From: Symploca sp. SIO1C2
Lineage (GTDB): Bacteria; Cyanobacteriota; Cyanobacteriia; Cyanobacteriales; Coleofasciculaceae
Direction: 5' to 3'
DNA: 43,853 nt
NCBI GenBank assembly: GCA_010672925.1
Contig: JAAHFP010000048.1
Location: forward strand, 1-43,853
Each line of letters opens with the position of its first letter. The stretch's first letter is position 1. The position numbers were made by a program, and so were the translations under genes. Below the pieces are notes generated by a model. It had not been told where the DNA came from. It made no database searches and saw only the letters and a program-made list of their open reading frames with translations. Of the stretch, positions 22,849-30,760 are shown one piece after another.

Positions 22849-23220
22849 GTGGTTGATCGGGTATTATTACAAGAGGAAGCGACTCGACTACTTGATATCC
22901 TTCGCACAACTCCATTCAACAATTGTTACCCACTCAGTAGAGAATTCAAAGAACTACCTAATCGCACTGGCATTTATGCAATTAGGCACAGATTCCAAGG
23001 TATTTTGTATATTGGAAAATCTGGTAACGTGAGAAGCAGACTCAGAGGCGGACATAAAGCATTAGGTTGGGCATTTATCGACAGACTTGATCCCGATGAT
23101 GTGCGAATTGCCGTTGTCAGAGTATCTTTTGAGTGGATTCGGTTAACATTGCAGCTAGAAGGTATCATGCTCCGACAAGTTAGACCACCCTACAATGATC
23201 GCATTGCTCAGGAGGATTAA
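22849..23220 (+). CDS. GIY-YIG nuclease-domain protein
   Basis: A 123-residue protein made almost wholly of one GIY-YIG domain: TGIYAIRH (GIY at 41-43), LYIGKSGNVRSRLRGGHKA (YIG at 54-56, followed by conserved Arg residues), catalytic Glu104 in QLEGIML and Asn116 in RPPYND. There is no DNA-binding extension, so the target is unknown. GTG at 22849 was chosen because a GGG-rich AAGGGTAG precedes it and no ATG lies near. Three bases separate it from the next gene, indicating an operon. Confidence 0.88.
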   Translation: MVDRVLLQEEATRLLDILRTTPFNNCYPLSREFKELPNRTGIYAIRHRFQGILYIGKSGNVRSRLRGGHKALGWAFIDRLDPDDVRIAVVRVSFEWIRLTLQLEGIMLRQVRPPYNDRIAQED

Positions 23221-23223
23221 GCT

Positions 23224-23631
23224 ATGCCCTTATCTAATCCCGATACTGAATCCCGAATCTTCCACTCCTTCCCAGAAAAAGTGCAGCTGGCGATTAGAAC
23301 CTATGCACAATCAGCGGGATTATATCCTGATGTTGTTATTGTTTTTGCCATTGCTCACTTTTTACAGTTAGAGTCTATTCCCTGGCACGATCGCCATAAC
23401 CAGAATGCCAGTGGTAGTATTTTAGATGAGTTACCAGCTGCTTTGCGAATAGAGATTGAAAACTATGCTGCTGAAGATGAGTTACCGCCGGAATTTGTAG
23501 TAGAATTAGCGATCGCTCACTTCCTCGATCCTGACTCAATGACCTTCGATGATTGCCAAACTGGATTGCAACAAGACCAGTTAGCATTACTGAGATTGGA
23601 GAAACGCGAACGAGCAATAACGGTAGTCTAG
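23224..23631 (+). CDS. small acidic protein with internal duplication, partner of GIY-YIG gene
   Basis: A 135-residue unrecognised protein made of two related units of about 42 residues (14-55 and 68-109). Each runs FPEKVQLAIRTYAQS / LPAALRIEIENYAAE, then L.P..V...AIAHFL (42-47 and 96-101). It starts three bases after the nuclease stop codon with GGAGGA overlapping that stop, so translation is probably coupled. The compact acidic duplicated form beside a small nuclease suggests an inhibitor or specificity partner; this is inference only. Confidence 0.75.
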   Translation: MPLSNPDTESRIFHSFPEKVQLAIRTYAQSAGLYPDVVIVFAIAHFLQLESIPWHDRHNQNASGSILDELPAALRIEIENYAAEDELPPEFVVELAIAHFLDPDSMTFDDCQTGLQQDQLALLRLEKRERAITVV

Positions 23632-24619
23632 CGATCGCATTTTTGATAAAACTATCCAATCATCCTAACATTCCAACCATTGTCATCATTATAGGGGGGA
23701 GTTTTATCCCAATTCCCAAATAAATCAATCATCAATCGTAACCATCGTAGGGGCGGGTTTAGGGATAATCTAGCCCATTTTACCCAAATATTCCCATCAA
23801 AACCCGCCCAACACCATTCCCCTAGTTAACCAAAATTATCGCCAAATTCAACAAGCATCGCATTACCTAGATTATCCACAGAGACGGTTTTATACCAATT
23901 CCCCCAAATAAAGAAGTTATCAATTTTAACTATTGTAGGGGCGGGTTTAGGGATAATCTAGCCCATTTTACCTGAATATTGGGATCAAAACCCGCCCTGC
24001 CGTAACCCCCCAATTAACCCAACCAATTCCCAAAATAATCAATTATCAATTTTAACCATCGTAGGGGCGGGTTTAGGGATAATCTAGCCCATTTTACCCA
24101 AATATTGCCATCAAAACCCGCCCAACCCTGTCCCCGGTTAAACCAACCAATTCCCAATTTTAACCATCGTAGGGGCGGGTTTAGGGATAATCTAGCCCAT
24201 TTTACCCGAATATTGCCATCAAAAACCGCCCAACACCATTCCCTCAGTTAATCAAAATTATCGCCAAATTCAACAAGCATCGCATTACCTAGATTATCCA
24301 CAGAGCCGATTTTATACCAAAATTATCGTCAAATTCGTTAACGGCAGGGCGGGTTTTGTATCCAAATTATTGTCAAATGCGATAAAGGTGACCATAATTC
24401 TAAATTCTAAATTCTAAATTCTAAATTCTAAATTCTCTACCATTCCCCCATTTAACCAAAATTATCGCCAAATTCAACAAGCATCGTATTACCTAGATTA
24501 TCCACAATGCCGGTTTTATACCAAAATTATCGTCAAATGCGTTAACGGCAGGGCGGGTTTTGTATCCAAATTATTGTCAAATGCGATAAAGGTGACCCTA
24601 AACCCGCCCCTACAAATTC
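23632..24619. repeat. tandem array of GGGCGGGTTT inverted-repeat elements
   Basis: Units start at 23747, 23935, 24061 and 24169. Each reads GTAGGGGCGGGTTTAGGG, ATAATCTAGCCCATTTTACC, then AAAACCCGCCC, so each is itself a hairpin. Two units carry an extra module, CAACAAGCATCGCATTACC-TAGATTATCCACA. Reverse-type ends occur at 24345-24365, 24548-24565 and 24596-24613 (CCCTAAACCCGCCCCTAC). 24397-24436 is an ATTCTAA tandem repeat. No gene is supported. Confidence 0.85.
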
Positions 24620-24760
24620 CTAATTCTTTATTCTCTTTTGCTCCTCGGCGATAATTTCCTTCACCTTCTCAGCTTCCGGGGATTGGAGATGCTTCAAGAT
24701 ATCCAGGGGACGATAGTCTGTAACCATGCCTAAAGTTTTCTGGCAAAGTACAACTGTCAT
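24620..24760 (-). CDS. possible 46-residue protein or gene remnant
   Basis: A short frame reads MTVVLCQKTLGMVTDYRPLD and then ILKHLQSPEAEKVKEIIAEE. The C-terminal part looks like a genuine amphipathic charged helix. No ribosome site is visible, and the segment is embedded among repeats, so it may be the tail of a decayed gene, for example an antitoxin-like one. Confidence 0.35.
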   Translation of the reverse strand: MTVVLCQKTLGMVTDYRPLDILKHLQSPEAEKVKEIIAEEQKRIKN

Positions 24761-24802
24761 TTTGAGTCATGCCACTTGTAATTATCAATTAGCCATTATC
24801 CA

Positions 24803-25447
24803 TTATCCATTATTAATAAACCTTTGCTTCACAAACCACCAACCACCTATTCCTAAAACCAACACAAATACTAGCCCCACAACCAGAGACTGACTAGGAA
24901 ATGGTGCTGCTGACCCAGAAGACACTAGCTGTTGAGCAGCTTGAGACTCTGAATTAGAGTTTTCCTGAGGAGAACTTGCTGCCGGTGCAGCTTTCCCCGC
25001 ACTAACATTGACATTGTACTTCAGCTGAAATGGTTGGAAGCCAGCACCAGCTTTGGCAGTCCCACTGAACTCTAACTCATAGGCTCCTGCCTGAGGAAAC
25101 ACAACCTCAGCCCCTGGAATTCCTTGATATTCTTCGGCGGAGATTCCCTTTAAAGTTGGCCTTAAAACCGGTGGCTCTTCTGAGTTTGAGGGTTGCTGAT
25201 AAACGGCTAACTGACAGTTGCATTGTTCTAGGGGAATAATTTGCCCTCCTGAACGAGTTAGGGCAAACCAAACTGTCGCCACTTCTCCAGCGCGAGGATT
25301 GTGATTCGGTTCGAGGTGGAAGGTAGCACCGACATCCGCATCAGTCTTCAGGGTGTGAGCGGTTGCTGGGTTAATTAGTCCTGTTAGGGAAACTAGACTT
25401 GGGGAAGTAACAAGTAACAAGTAACAAGTAACAAGTTTTGAGCTCAT
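24803..25447 (-). CDS. secreted, C-terminally anchored Ig-like protein
   Basis: A 214-residue protein: signal peptide (1 to about 31, cut near ATAHTLK), a beta-rich domain (about 32-155: TFHLEPNHNPRAGEVATVWF, IIPLEQCNCQLAVY, VFPQAGAYELEFSGTA) reminiscent of YtkA/FixH-like Ig folds, a Ser/Ala/Gln linker, and a C-terminal transmembrane helix (LVVGLVFVLVLGIGGWWFV) with a basic end. It is probably periplasmic and held in the membrane. CNC (around residue 80) and conserved His residues could bind metal; this is inference. The hydrophobic core of the signal peptide (KLVTCYLLLVT) is encoded by an ACTTGTT tandem repeat. Confidence 0.78.
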   Translation of the reverse strand: MSSKLVTCYLLLVTSPSLVSLTGLINPATAHTLKTDADVGATFHLEPNHNPRAGEVATVWFALTRSGGQIIPLEQCNCQLAVYQQPSNSEEPPVLRPTLKGISAEEYQGIPGAEVVFPQAGAYELEFSGTAKAGAGFQPFQLKYNVNVSAGKAAPAASSPQENSNSESQAAQQLVSSGSAAPFPSQSLVVGLVFVLVLGIGGWWFVKQRFINNG

Positions 25448-25827
25448 TATCTATATAAGCTAATCGAGATTTTCTATATTTTTTATCACTATTGCTCTTA
25501 TCAATGATTGTAGCGTTCTTAAGCTTATTCTGGCTTAGCGTACTCCTCCCTCTGTTGCCTGTTGCCTACCGACCCCAATCAGTTTTCGACAGGCGTGCAA
25601 TATCTAAGTAGGGCTTGTTTCTGGCTTCTTTTTGGACTGAAGTCCTACTACTGCTTATTACTTCAAAACCCAAGTCAATCGACTCGATGAGGCAAACCCT
25701 AAGTATAGATGTGTCAGATATGAAGGTGGCACAACCGGTGGAACTGTAGCTGAAACCTATTGGTCAGATTAAACACCACTTCAAGAATTTTTTTAACGCC
25801 ACTGACCAGTTATTGAGGCTAGTTATT
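25448..25827. other. intergenic region between divergent genes
   Basis: 25615-25670 is a GGACTGAAGTCC dispersed repeat (TTTTTGGACTGAAGTCCTAC). The rest shows no gene, tandem repeat or strong palindrome. It must hold the promoters of the anchored Ig-like gene and of the Omp85 gene. Confidence 0.55.
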
Positions 25828-27813
25828 ATGTTGTACAAAGCTTTATCAATTTCTACTTTAGTTGCCCTTGCTCTAGTAGAGTTAACGACCCAGGCATTGG
25901 CTAATCCTAACCTCACTAATTCCACTAAGAAAAACCATGTAGTCACTGTTGAAGCTGCGACCACTGAGTCTCAGAATACCAATAATGTGGTAGTTACTAC
26001 AACTCCTAATTCTGCCCAATCTACAGCTGTTCAACCCATTCCTCAAGCCAACGAAACCGCTGCTAGATCTGGCAGTAACCAGACTATAACCGATGATTTC
26101 GCTGTTACTGCTACTGATGTTCAAATAGTAGGGGTATCAGAAGAGTTGCAACAAGTTATCCGAAAACAAATTAGTACCTATCCCGGTGGTTCAACTAGTC
26201 AAAGTCAACTGGAAAAAGATGTGGCAGCAATCTTAAATACTGGTTTATTTGCTGATGCTAGAGCAACCCCAGCAAATAATCAACAGGGTTGGGATGTGGT
26301 TTATCAAGTTACCCCAGTAGTGGTTAAATCTGTCCAACTTTCTGGTAATCAGGTACTTACCCCAGAAATTGCCAATGACTTGTTTCAATCTCAATTAGGC
26401 AACCCCATTAGCCCTACTAACCTCAATCAGGGAGCAGCACAACTTAACCAATGGTATCAAGATAACGGCTATGCGATCGCTCAGGTAATCGCAGTGCAAC
26501 CAACAGCCAATGGTGTAGTCAAAATTGAGGTAGCTGAAGGAGTAATTGGAGATATCAATCTGCGCTTTTTGGATGAAGAGGGTAAGCCAACCGAGGGACG
26601 TACTAGGGAAGATTTTCTGAAAGATGACTTGCAGCTTAAATCTGGTGACTTATTCCGTATGGATGTAGCACAGCAAGACTTACGGCAGTTGTACCAATTG
26701 GGGTTATTTAACCAAGTTGATATCTCCCTCAACGGCGATGCTAAAAAAATGGATGTCACTTACGAACTTACTGAACGAGCACCTCGTACAGTTAATGTTG
26801 GTGGTGGCTACAATGATGCTAATGGTATTTTTGGCACGATTAGCTACAAGGACAATAATATTGGTGGTGTTAACCAGAAACTAGGATTTGAGCTACAGTT
26901 AAGTCCCAGGGATCTACAGTTTGAAGGGAATTATGGCAGCCCTTACCGCGCCAGCAGTCCGGAGAAACCAGGGTATAATGTGGAAGCTTTTCGGCGTCGC
27001 ACCGTATCCCGCACTTTTGAAGGTGACATACCTTTGGAGGGTGATCAAGAATTTGAAACTCCCAATGAAGGACATTTTGGCGGTGGCATCACCTTGACTA
27101 AACCAGTAAATGGTTGGGATACTTCAGTAGGCTTGAACTATGACCGCACCAGTATACGCGATCGCGACGGTAATCTCCTCCCAGAAGACCCTTTAGGTAA
27201 TCCCCTCTCCTTCAGCGATACTGGTATTGATGACTTAGTAAGTTTATCTCTGGAAGTAGCCCAAGACCAAAGGGATAATCCGATTAATCCTACCCAAGGT
27301 TCCCTCCTCAGCTTTAGTACAGAGCAATCTTTACCCATAGGCAGCGGTAATATTCTGATGAACCGACTTCAGGCCAATTACTCTCACTACCTACCGGTTA
27401 GTTTGCTCAATGGGGAAAAATCAGAAGTACTAGCTTTTAATGTTCAAGGAGGTACAACCATTGGTGACTTACCTCCTTACCGCGCCTTTAACTTAGGAGG
27501 GCAAAATTCTGTGCGGGGTTATGGCAGTGGTGATGTTGCCACTGGCCGCAGCTATGTGTTAGCTTCCGCTGAGTATCGTATCCCCATTTTTAGGCCAGTA
27601 GGTGCAGTCTTGTTTGCTGACTTTGCCTCTGACTTAGGTTCTGCTCCTAGTGTACCAGGAGAACCAGGGATAGTCAGGGGTAAACCGGGCAGCGGCTTTG
27701 GTTACGGTGCTGGCTTACGGGTAGACTCTCCCATTGGGGTGCTTCGAGCAGATTACGGCTTTAATGATCAAGGTGACAGTAAACTTCAGTTTGGTCTTGG
27801 GCAAAGGTTTTGA
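25828..27813 (+). CDS. Omp85/BamA-family outer-membrane protein
   Basis: A 661-residue protein: signal peptide (about 1-26, ALANP cut), a Thr/Asn-rich linker (30-90), then three POTRA units (about 95-330: VVYQVTPVVVKSVQLSGNQV, YQDNGYAIAQVIAVQP, LRQLYQLGLFNQVDISL). The C-terminal 16-strand barrel has the conserved VRGY motif (about residue 562) and a terminal Phe (FGLGQRF). Three POTRA domains and this length are usual for cyanobacterial Omp85, which inserts barrel proteins into the outer membrane and is related to chloroplast Toc75. ATG 25828 was preferred over the TTG five codons upstream. Confidence 0.93.
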   Translation: MLYKALSISTLVALALVELTTQALANPNLTNSTKKNHVVTVEAATTESQNTNNVVVTTTPNSAQSTAVQPIPQANETAARSGSNQTITDDFAVTATDVQIVGVSEELQQVIRKQISTYPGGSTSQSQLEKDVAAILNTGLFADARATPANNQQGWDVVYQVTPVVVKSVQLSGNQVLTPEIANDLFQSQLGNPISPTNLNQGAAQLNQWYQDNGYAIAQVIAVQPTANGVVKIEVAEGVIGDINLRFLDEEGKPTEGRTREDFLKDDLQLKSGDLFRMDVAQQDLRQLYQLGLFNQVDISLNGDAKKMDVTYELTERAPRTVNVGGGYNDANGIFGTISYKDNNIGGVNQKLGFELQLSPRDLQFEGNYGSPYRASSPEKPGYNVEAFRRRTVSRTFEGDIPLEGDQEFETPNEGHFGGGITLTKPVNGWDTSVGLNYDRTSIRDRDGNLLPEDPLGNPLSFSDTGIDDLVSLSLEVAQDQRDNPINPTQGSLLSFSTEQSLPIGSGNILMNRLQANYSHYLPVSLLNGEKSEVLAFNVQGGTTIGDLPPYRAFNLGGQNSVRGYGSGDVATGRSYVLASAEYRIPIFRPVGAVLFADFASDLGSAPSVPGEPGIVRGKPGSGFGYGAGLRVDSPIGVLRADYGFNDQGDSKLQFGLGQRF

Positions 27814-27840
27814 TGGATAACTAGGGTTTGGGAGAATAAG

Positions 27841-27945
27841 TATAGCAAAAGGCAGAGGGCAGAAGGCAGAAGGCAGAAGGGAAGAGGTTGACAGGTAAAG
27901 GTTTCAGCATTTGGTATTGTCCTAACCGCCTTGGCGATTGCTATA
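27841..27945. mobile_element. MITE-like element with TATAGCAA ends, copy 2
   Basis: The reverse complement of the element at 22048-22160: TATAGCAAAAGGCAGAGGGC (heptamers), TTGACAGGTAAAGGTTTCAG, CATTTGGTATTGTCCTAACC, ending ATTGCTATA. It lies 27 bases after the Omp85 stop codon. Confidence 0.75.
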
Positions 27946-27980
27946 ACAAGTAACAAGTAAACTGGTGAGGTACATCTCCA

Positions 27981-28050
27981 ATTCCCCATTCCCCATTCCC
28001 CATTCCCGGAAACCAGAAACTTTGTACCTCATTTCAATGAGAAACGCTAT
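27981..28050 (-). repeat. dispersed repeat, copy 2 (ATAGCGTTTCTC family)
   Basis: Reverse copy of 3733-3797: CCCCATT tandem units, then CCAGAAACTTTGTACCTCAT and GAGAAACGCTAT. Confidence 0.7.
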
Positions 28051-28090
28051 AAAACACTAATCACTCTGCAAACCAAAAAATAGATAAACT

Positions 28091-28612
28091 TTATTGATAA
28101 ACCCTAATTAGAACCGCAACAAGCACCAATATCAAGTAAAAAGCAATAAAAATTTGAGGAATAGTAGCTTCAATTTTAGCCATTGATTGATATTGCTCTT
28201 TTTCGAGCACTTTCCACTCCGCCGAAAACACTGCTGCTGGCAATTGTCTTTCAAGGGCATGTATTACTTCAAATTTGACACGATTCATCAAACCATAGTG
28301 TTTACTGAGTCTTCGCCAAGTTAGATCAAGCATGATTCCGGCAGAAGCAACCGCGAAGATCGCCCCCAGTGAAATTAAAGAGGTAGGAGATTCTAAGTTT
28401 TTGAGAGCAAATGCAGCTACTGTTATCAAAGAAGCATTAGCAGTTAAAAAAATACTATGAGATGTTTGACGCCGTGCTACTAACTTTTCCATTGTCTCGA
28501 CATAAATTTTGTACTGTTCGAGGAGTAGTTTCATTTTGTCTAGACTTACAGAAGAGTCTATCAAGAAAAGTTCTTTACTCAGATTACTTTCTGTTTCTAC
28601 CTTCTCGCCCAT
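28091..28612 (-). CDS. small three-helix membrane protein
   Basis: A 173-residue protein with a cytoplasmic helical N-terminus (LLLEQYKIYVETMEKLVARR). There are three hydrophobic segments: SIFLTANASLITVAAFAL, LISLGAIFAVASAGIMLDL and IPQIFIAFYLILVLVAVLI. Between the second and third is WRRLSKHYGLMNRVKFEVIH followed by ALERQLPAAVF. This W-RL...N..KFEVIH-E pattern resembles an uncharacterised family of small membrane proteins. I recall such proteins as suspected effectors in bacterial conflict systems, but the assignment is weak. It stands alone, 276 bases downstream of Omp85 and convergent with it. Confidence 0.7.
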   Translation of the reverse strand: MGEKVETESNLSKELFLIDSSVSLDKMKLLLEQYKIYVETMEKLVARRQTSHSIFLTANASLITVAAFALKNLESPTSLISLGAIFAVASAGIMLDLTWRRLSKHYGLMNRVKFEVIHALERQLPAAVFSAEWKVLEKEQYQSMAKIEATIPQIFIAFYLILVLVAVLIRVYQ

Positions 28613-28704
28613 ATCTGTAACAGAAATATGATATAAGTAAATTATAAACTGGTTAACTTAATATATACCCAACTTAGTAAATCCTCGGTACACTTTGTGC
28701 CTTT

Positions 28705-29196
28705 GTGATAAAAATGACCTCCAACCTAAAAATCCCGACAATTTCTACCTCTCAACAACCATCCTGGCAAATCAAACTACTCTACGACGGTGAATGTCCG
28801 TTATGTGTGCGAGAAGTCAATTTTTTGAGCAAACGGGATGCGGGTAGAGGAATAGTCGAATTTGTGGACATTGCTGACCCTAACTATACTCCCGAAGCTC
28901 ATGGCGGAATAGACTTTGAGACAGCAATGGGCAGAATTCATGCTGTACTTCCCGACGGCACCATCATCAAAAATATCGAGGTCTTTCGTCGAGTCTACGA
29001 AGCTTTGGGTATGGGATGGATCTATGCTGTCACCAAACTACCGGTAATTGGTTCCATTGCCGATAAATTATATGAAATTTGGGCTGACTGGCGACTTGCT
29101 CTCACAGGGCGTCCTAATTTAGCAACAATAGTTGCTCAGCGCCAACAGCGAGATGATTGTAACATCCTCGGTCGCTGCCAAGGGAGTAGGGAGTAG
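28705..29196 (+). CDS. DCC-family thiol-disulfide oxidoreductase (DUF393)
   Basis: A 163-residue protein with the DCC signature LLYDGECPLCVREVNFL (Cys31 and Cys34 as CxxC). It continues with FVDIADPNY, the GRIHAVLPDGTI block and the C-terminal Y-WADWR-L helix typical of DUF393. The family is thioredoxin-like and membrane-associated or soluble; the partner is unknown. The nearby ftrC gene is also thiol-redox related, but separate promoters are likely because 400 bases of repeats lie between. GTG at 28705 or ATG at 28714 could be the start. Confidence 0.88.
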   Translation: MIKMTSNLKIPTISTSQQPSWQIKLLYDGECPLCVREVNFLSKRDAGRGIVEFVDIADPNYTPEAHGGIDFETAMGRIHAVLPDGTIIKNIEVFRRVYEALGMGWIYAVTKLPVIGSIADKLYEIWADWRLALTGRPNLATIVAQRQQRDDCNILGRCQGSRE

Positions 29197-29368
29197 GGAG
29201 CGGAGGAGCTGAGGAGCAGAGGAGCAGAGGAGCGGAGGAAGAAGAATACAATTTTCCTTAACCCTTGGGTATTTCCATATATAGGGTTTTTTTAGGACAC
29301 AAACACCATATATGAGAGTTGACAAAATGCGCGACCCTTTAACTTGTCACCATTGCCATTCCACCTAA
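29197..29368. repeat. GGAGCAGAGGAGC tandem repeat and dispersed repeat
   Basis: 29198-29242 is (GGAGCAGA/GGAGCGGA)n immediately after the stop codon. 29327-29357 is the GCGCGACCCTTTAACTTGTC-ACCATTGCC dispersed repeat. CATATATAGGGT and CCATATATGAGAG near 29276-29315 are short similar sequences. Confidence 0.65.
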
Positions 29369-29494
29369 TATCAAGTTCGGATAATCACTTATAGTTCCCT
29401 TCTCCCTTGCAACCTTCTTTCTTTCCTTCTGCCCTCTGCCTTCTGCCCTCTGCCTTATTGCAACCGAAGTGTAAGTATTCAACCGAACTTGATA
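29369..29494. mobile_element. MITE-like element with TATCAAGTTCGG ends, copy 2
   Basis: 126 bp with perfect 12-bp inverted ends, the reverse complement of the 21896-22049 element. Its centre is a run of CTGCC heptamers (29418-29457). The remaining 105 bases to ftrC hold TACCACC-type heptamers and a probable -10 box TATACAAT near 29566. Confidence 0.82.
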
Positions 29495-29599
29495 TAACAC
29501 CTACCACCTGCCACCTAACACCTAACATCCAACACCTATCACCTGCTATCAGCTTTTGCTATACAATGCTAAAAACAGTTCACCTGCCGACCCTATAAT

Positions 29600-29986
29600 A
29601 TGAGCACCACAGAAACCAATACAAGCACTACAGAAACCAATAAGTATTCCAGTGATAAAAATCTGGAAGCAATGAGGAAATTTTCCGAGCAATATGCTAA
29701 GCGTACTGGAACTTACTTCTGTGTTGATCCTGGTGTCACTTCTGTAGTTATTGAAGGACTTGCTAAACACAAAGATGATCTTGGTGCTCCCTTGTGTCCC
29801 TGCCGCCACTACGAAGATAAAGAAGCAGAAGTAAAAGCAACTTTTTGGAATTGTCCTTGTGTTCCCATGCAGGAGCGTAAAGAGTGCCACTGTATGTTGT
29901 TCCTAACTTCCGATAATGAGTTTTCTGGTGACAAGCAGGAGATTTCTATAGAAGAGATCAAAACAACAAGAAGTACCTTGGCATGA
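29600..29986 (+). CDS. ftrC: ferredoxin-thioredoxin reductase catalytic subunit
   Basis: A 128-residue beta (catalytic) chain of FTR. It uses a [4Fe-4S] cluster and a redox disulfide to pass electrons from photoreduced ferredoxin to thioredoxin. Expected cysteines are all present: APLCPCRHY (66, 68), WNCPCVP (85, 87) and KECHCMLF (96, 98); another Cys41 sits in TYFCVDPGV. The core ETLEAM-like start (NLEAMRKFSEQYAKRTGTYF) follows an N-terminal extension made of two copies of STTETN, a small tandem duplication. The DUF309 gene overlaps its stop codon by four bases, so the two are cotranslated. Confidence 0.97.
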   Translation: MSTTETNTSTTETNKYSSDKNLEAMRKFSEQYAKRTGTYFCVDPGVTSVVIEGLAKHKDDLGAPLCPCRHYEDKEAEVKATFWNCPCVPMQERKECHCMLFLTSDNEFSGDKQEISIEEIKTTRSTLA

Positions 29987-30414
29987 CCGATGCTGTACCA
30001 CCAAGAGAATTTTTCCAGGGCGTCGAGCAATTCAATCAACAAGAATTTTATGCTTGTCACGACACTCTGGAAGCTTTATGGATGGAAGCCCTAGAACCCC
30101 AAAAGCGGTTTTACCAGGGTATCCTGCAAATTGCGGTTGGTTGCTACCATCTGGGTAATCTTAACTGGCAGGGTGCAGTTATCCTGCTAGGTGAAGGAAT
30201 AGGACGTCTCAGGGACTATCAAGAAGAAGTTGAGCAAGGAATTGATGTCACTGGACTATTACATCAAAGTGTGCAGTTATTAAAAGGGTTGCAAGAGACA
30301 GGACCAGAACAAGTAGCGGACTTTGTTAAACAGCTAGAATCACTACCAACTAATGCTTCTGATGATCTCAGTAGTACATCTTTTGCTGGTTGGCCAAAAA
30401 TTCGTACTCTTTGA
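29983..30414 (+). CDS. DUF309 protein
   Basis: A 143-residue helical protein with the DUF309 signature FFQGVEQFNQQEFYACHDTL, EALWMEA, KRFYQGILQIAVGCYHLGN and GAVILLGEGIGRLRDY. DUF309 forms a helical bundle; the conserved His and Glu positions suggest ligand or metal binding, but no activity is established. It overlaps ftrC by ATGA, indicating an operon with it. A run of GGAGCGG repeats follows the stop codon. Confidence 0.9.
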   Translation: MTDAVPPREFFQGVEQFNQQEFYACHDTLEALWMEALEPQKRFYQGILQIAVGCYHLGNLNWQGAVILLGEGIGRLRDYQEEVEQGIDVTGLLHQSVQLLKGLQETGPEQVADFVKQLESLPTNASDDLSSTSFAGWPKIRTL

Positions 30415-30760
30415 GGAGGCAGGAGGCTCCGAGGCAGTATTTTTTCACCGCCAGATGGGTGAGCGAAAAAAAGGGTGGGGAGCGGAGGAGCGGAGGAGCG
30501 GAGGAAGAAGAGAGAACTGATAATTTTTGGATACAAAGCTCAAGAAATCCTACCCAAAATTTCGTTCACCCGGTAGCGGGTAGCTAGCAAGCAGCGATCG
30601 CTTGAGTAATTTACCCGACACTCTGCATCCTAACTGGCACAATGAACAAGGGGATGGCAGCCATCCCCTTGTTAAACCCCTTGCGGGTTATCGAGAATGG
30701 AGCGAGATCTCAGATCTACCAAACTCTGGGATATGTTGGTAGAAAAACGGGTTCTATCCT
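30415..30760. other. intergenic region with tandem repeat and strong palindrome
   Basis: 30478-30505 is GGAGCGGAGGAGCGGAGGAG. 30645-30673 is a perfect inverted repeat of 14 bp around one base (AACAAGGGGATGGC and its complement), possibly a terminator or a mobile hairpin. CTACCAA (30716-30722) pairs with TTGGTAG (30736-30742) just before the Uma2 gene. No gene is supported. Confidence 0.65.

Noticed and set aside
23747-24613. CRISPR array
   Set aside because: Repeats are long hairpins with variable modules; there are no constant short repeats with unique spacers and no cas genes.
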